In this document: piece by piece, positions 5,067 through 5,279 of the stretch
How positions within the stretch are numbered: the first letter of the stretch is position 1
Layout of the letters: each line of letters opens with the position of its first letter
From: Actinomycetota bacterium
GTDB taxonomy: Bacteria > Actinomycetota > Actinomycetes > Propionibacteriales > Nocardioidaceae
NCBI GenBank assembly: GCA_009702305.1
Contig: WLIH01000244.1
Location: forward strand, 1-5,279
Reading direction: 5' to 3'
DNA length: 5,279 bases
Made by a program: the position numbers and the translations under genes
Notes under the pieces: model-generated
Database searches by the model: none
Told to the model about the DNA's origin: nothing
Seen by the model: only the letters and a program-made list of their open reading frames with translations

Positions 5067-5279
5067 CGTGCTCGCGACCACGCGTCGGGGACCCGTCGGA
5101 TCCCCACCCAGCAGCGCAGCCGTCGACGCGTGGAGGGGATCCTCGACGCCGCCGAGCGGCTCGTGGTCACGCAGAGCGTCGAGGAGCTCAGCACCCGGGC
5201 GATCGCCCAGTCGGCCGAGGTGCCGGTCGCCTCGCTCTACCAGTACTTCGCCGACAAGGAGGAGGTGCTGCTCGCGCTC
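5055..5279 (+). CDS. TetR/AcrR-family transcriptional regulator (N-terminal part, cut by window edge)
   Basis: The 75 residues present hold the DNA-binding domain of a TetR-type repressor. A basic N-terminal arm (RSRRRVEGILDAAERLV, 21-37) leads into the helix-turn-helix, with STRAIAQSAEVPVASLYQYF at 46-65 followed by DKEEVLLAL, the usual start of helix 4. The ligand-binding C-terminal domain, normally another 110-140 residues, lies beyond the window, so the inducer cannot be judged. The gene is transcribed away from the amine oxidase with 92 bases between the two start codons, an arrangement in which TetR proteins usually control the neighbouring gene and themselves. The ATG at 5055 is chosen because it follows a -10-like TACACT by seven bases and gives a normal-length arm. 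An amine or its oxidation product would be a reasonable inducer, but this is a guess from context. Confidence 0.93.
   Translation, partial: MSAERARDHASGTRRIPTQQRSRRRVEGILDAAERLVVTQSVEELSTRAIAQSAEVPVASLYQYFADKEEVLLAL

Overview
The window is very GC-rich, densely coding DNA with third-position G/C bias, GTG as well as ATG starts, and a family 1 uracil-DNA glycosylase of actinobacterial type ([10 protein letters not shown] motif). This suggests a high-GC actinobacterium, possibly Nocardioides or a relative; the genus is a guess from general character. No RNA genes, insertion sequences, CRISPR arrays or long repeats were seen.

Five genes lie on the minus strand and one on the plus strand. Read in the minus direction from the right: a divergent control region (about 4963-5054) separates a TetR-type regulator (plus strand, cut by the right edge) from a Tat-exported flavin amine oxidase (3421-4962). 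The oxidase stop codon overlaps the GTG start of a Sec-exported beta-propeller protein (2378-3424). After 17 bases comes an unusual short-chain dehydrogenase/reductase-like protein with a Cys4 zinc-ribbon-like segment (852-2360). After 36 bases comes a small lipoprotein (396-815), and after 37 bases the N-terminal half of uracil-DNA glycosylase (1-358, cut by the left edge). No intergenic stretch reaches 300 bases.

The probable functional unit is regulator + oxidase + propeller. The regulator likely binds the AACATG-type repeats between the divergent genes and controls the translationally coupled pair of exported proteins. The oxidase would use an amine outside the membrane, and the propeller may act on or bind a related compound; the substrate cannot be read from the sequence. 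The SDR-like protein, lipoprotein and glycosylase each have a TANNNT hexamer exactly six bases before their start codon and no Shine-Dalgarno sequence. They are therefore probably transcribed as leaderless mRNAs from their own promoters, although read-through from upstream is possible.

The most notable points are the compact bidirectional promoter/operator, the run of three leaderless start signals with identical geometry, and the SDR-like protein, in which Thr occupies the catalytic Tyr position.
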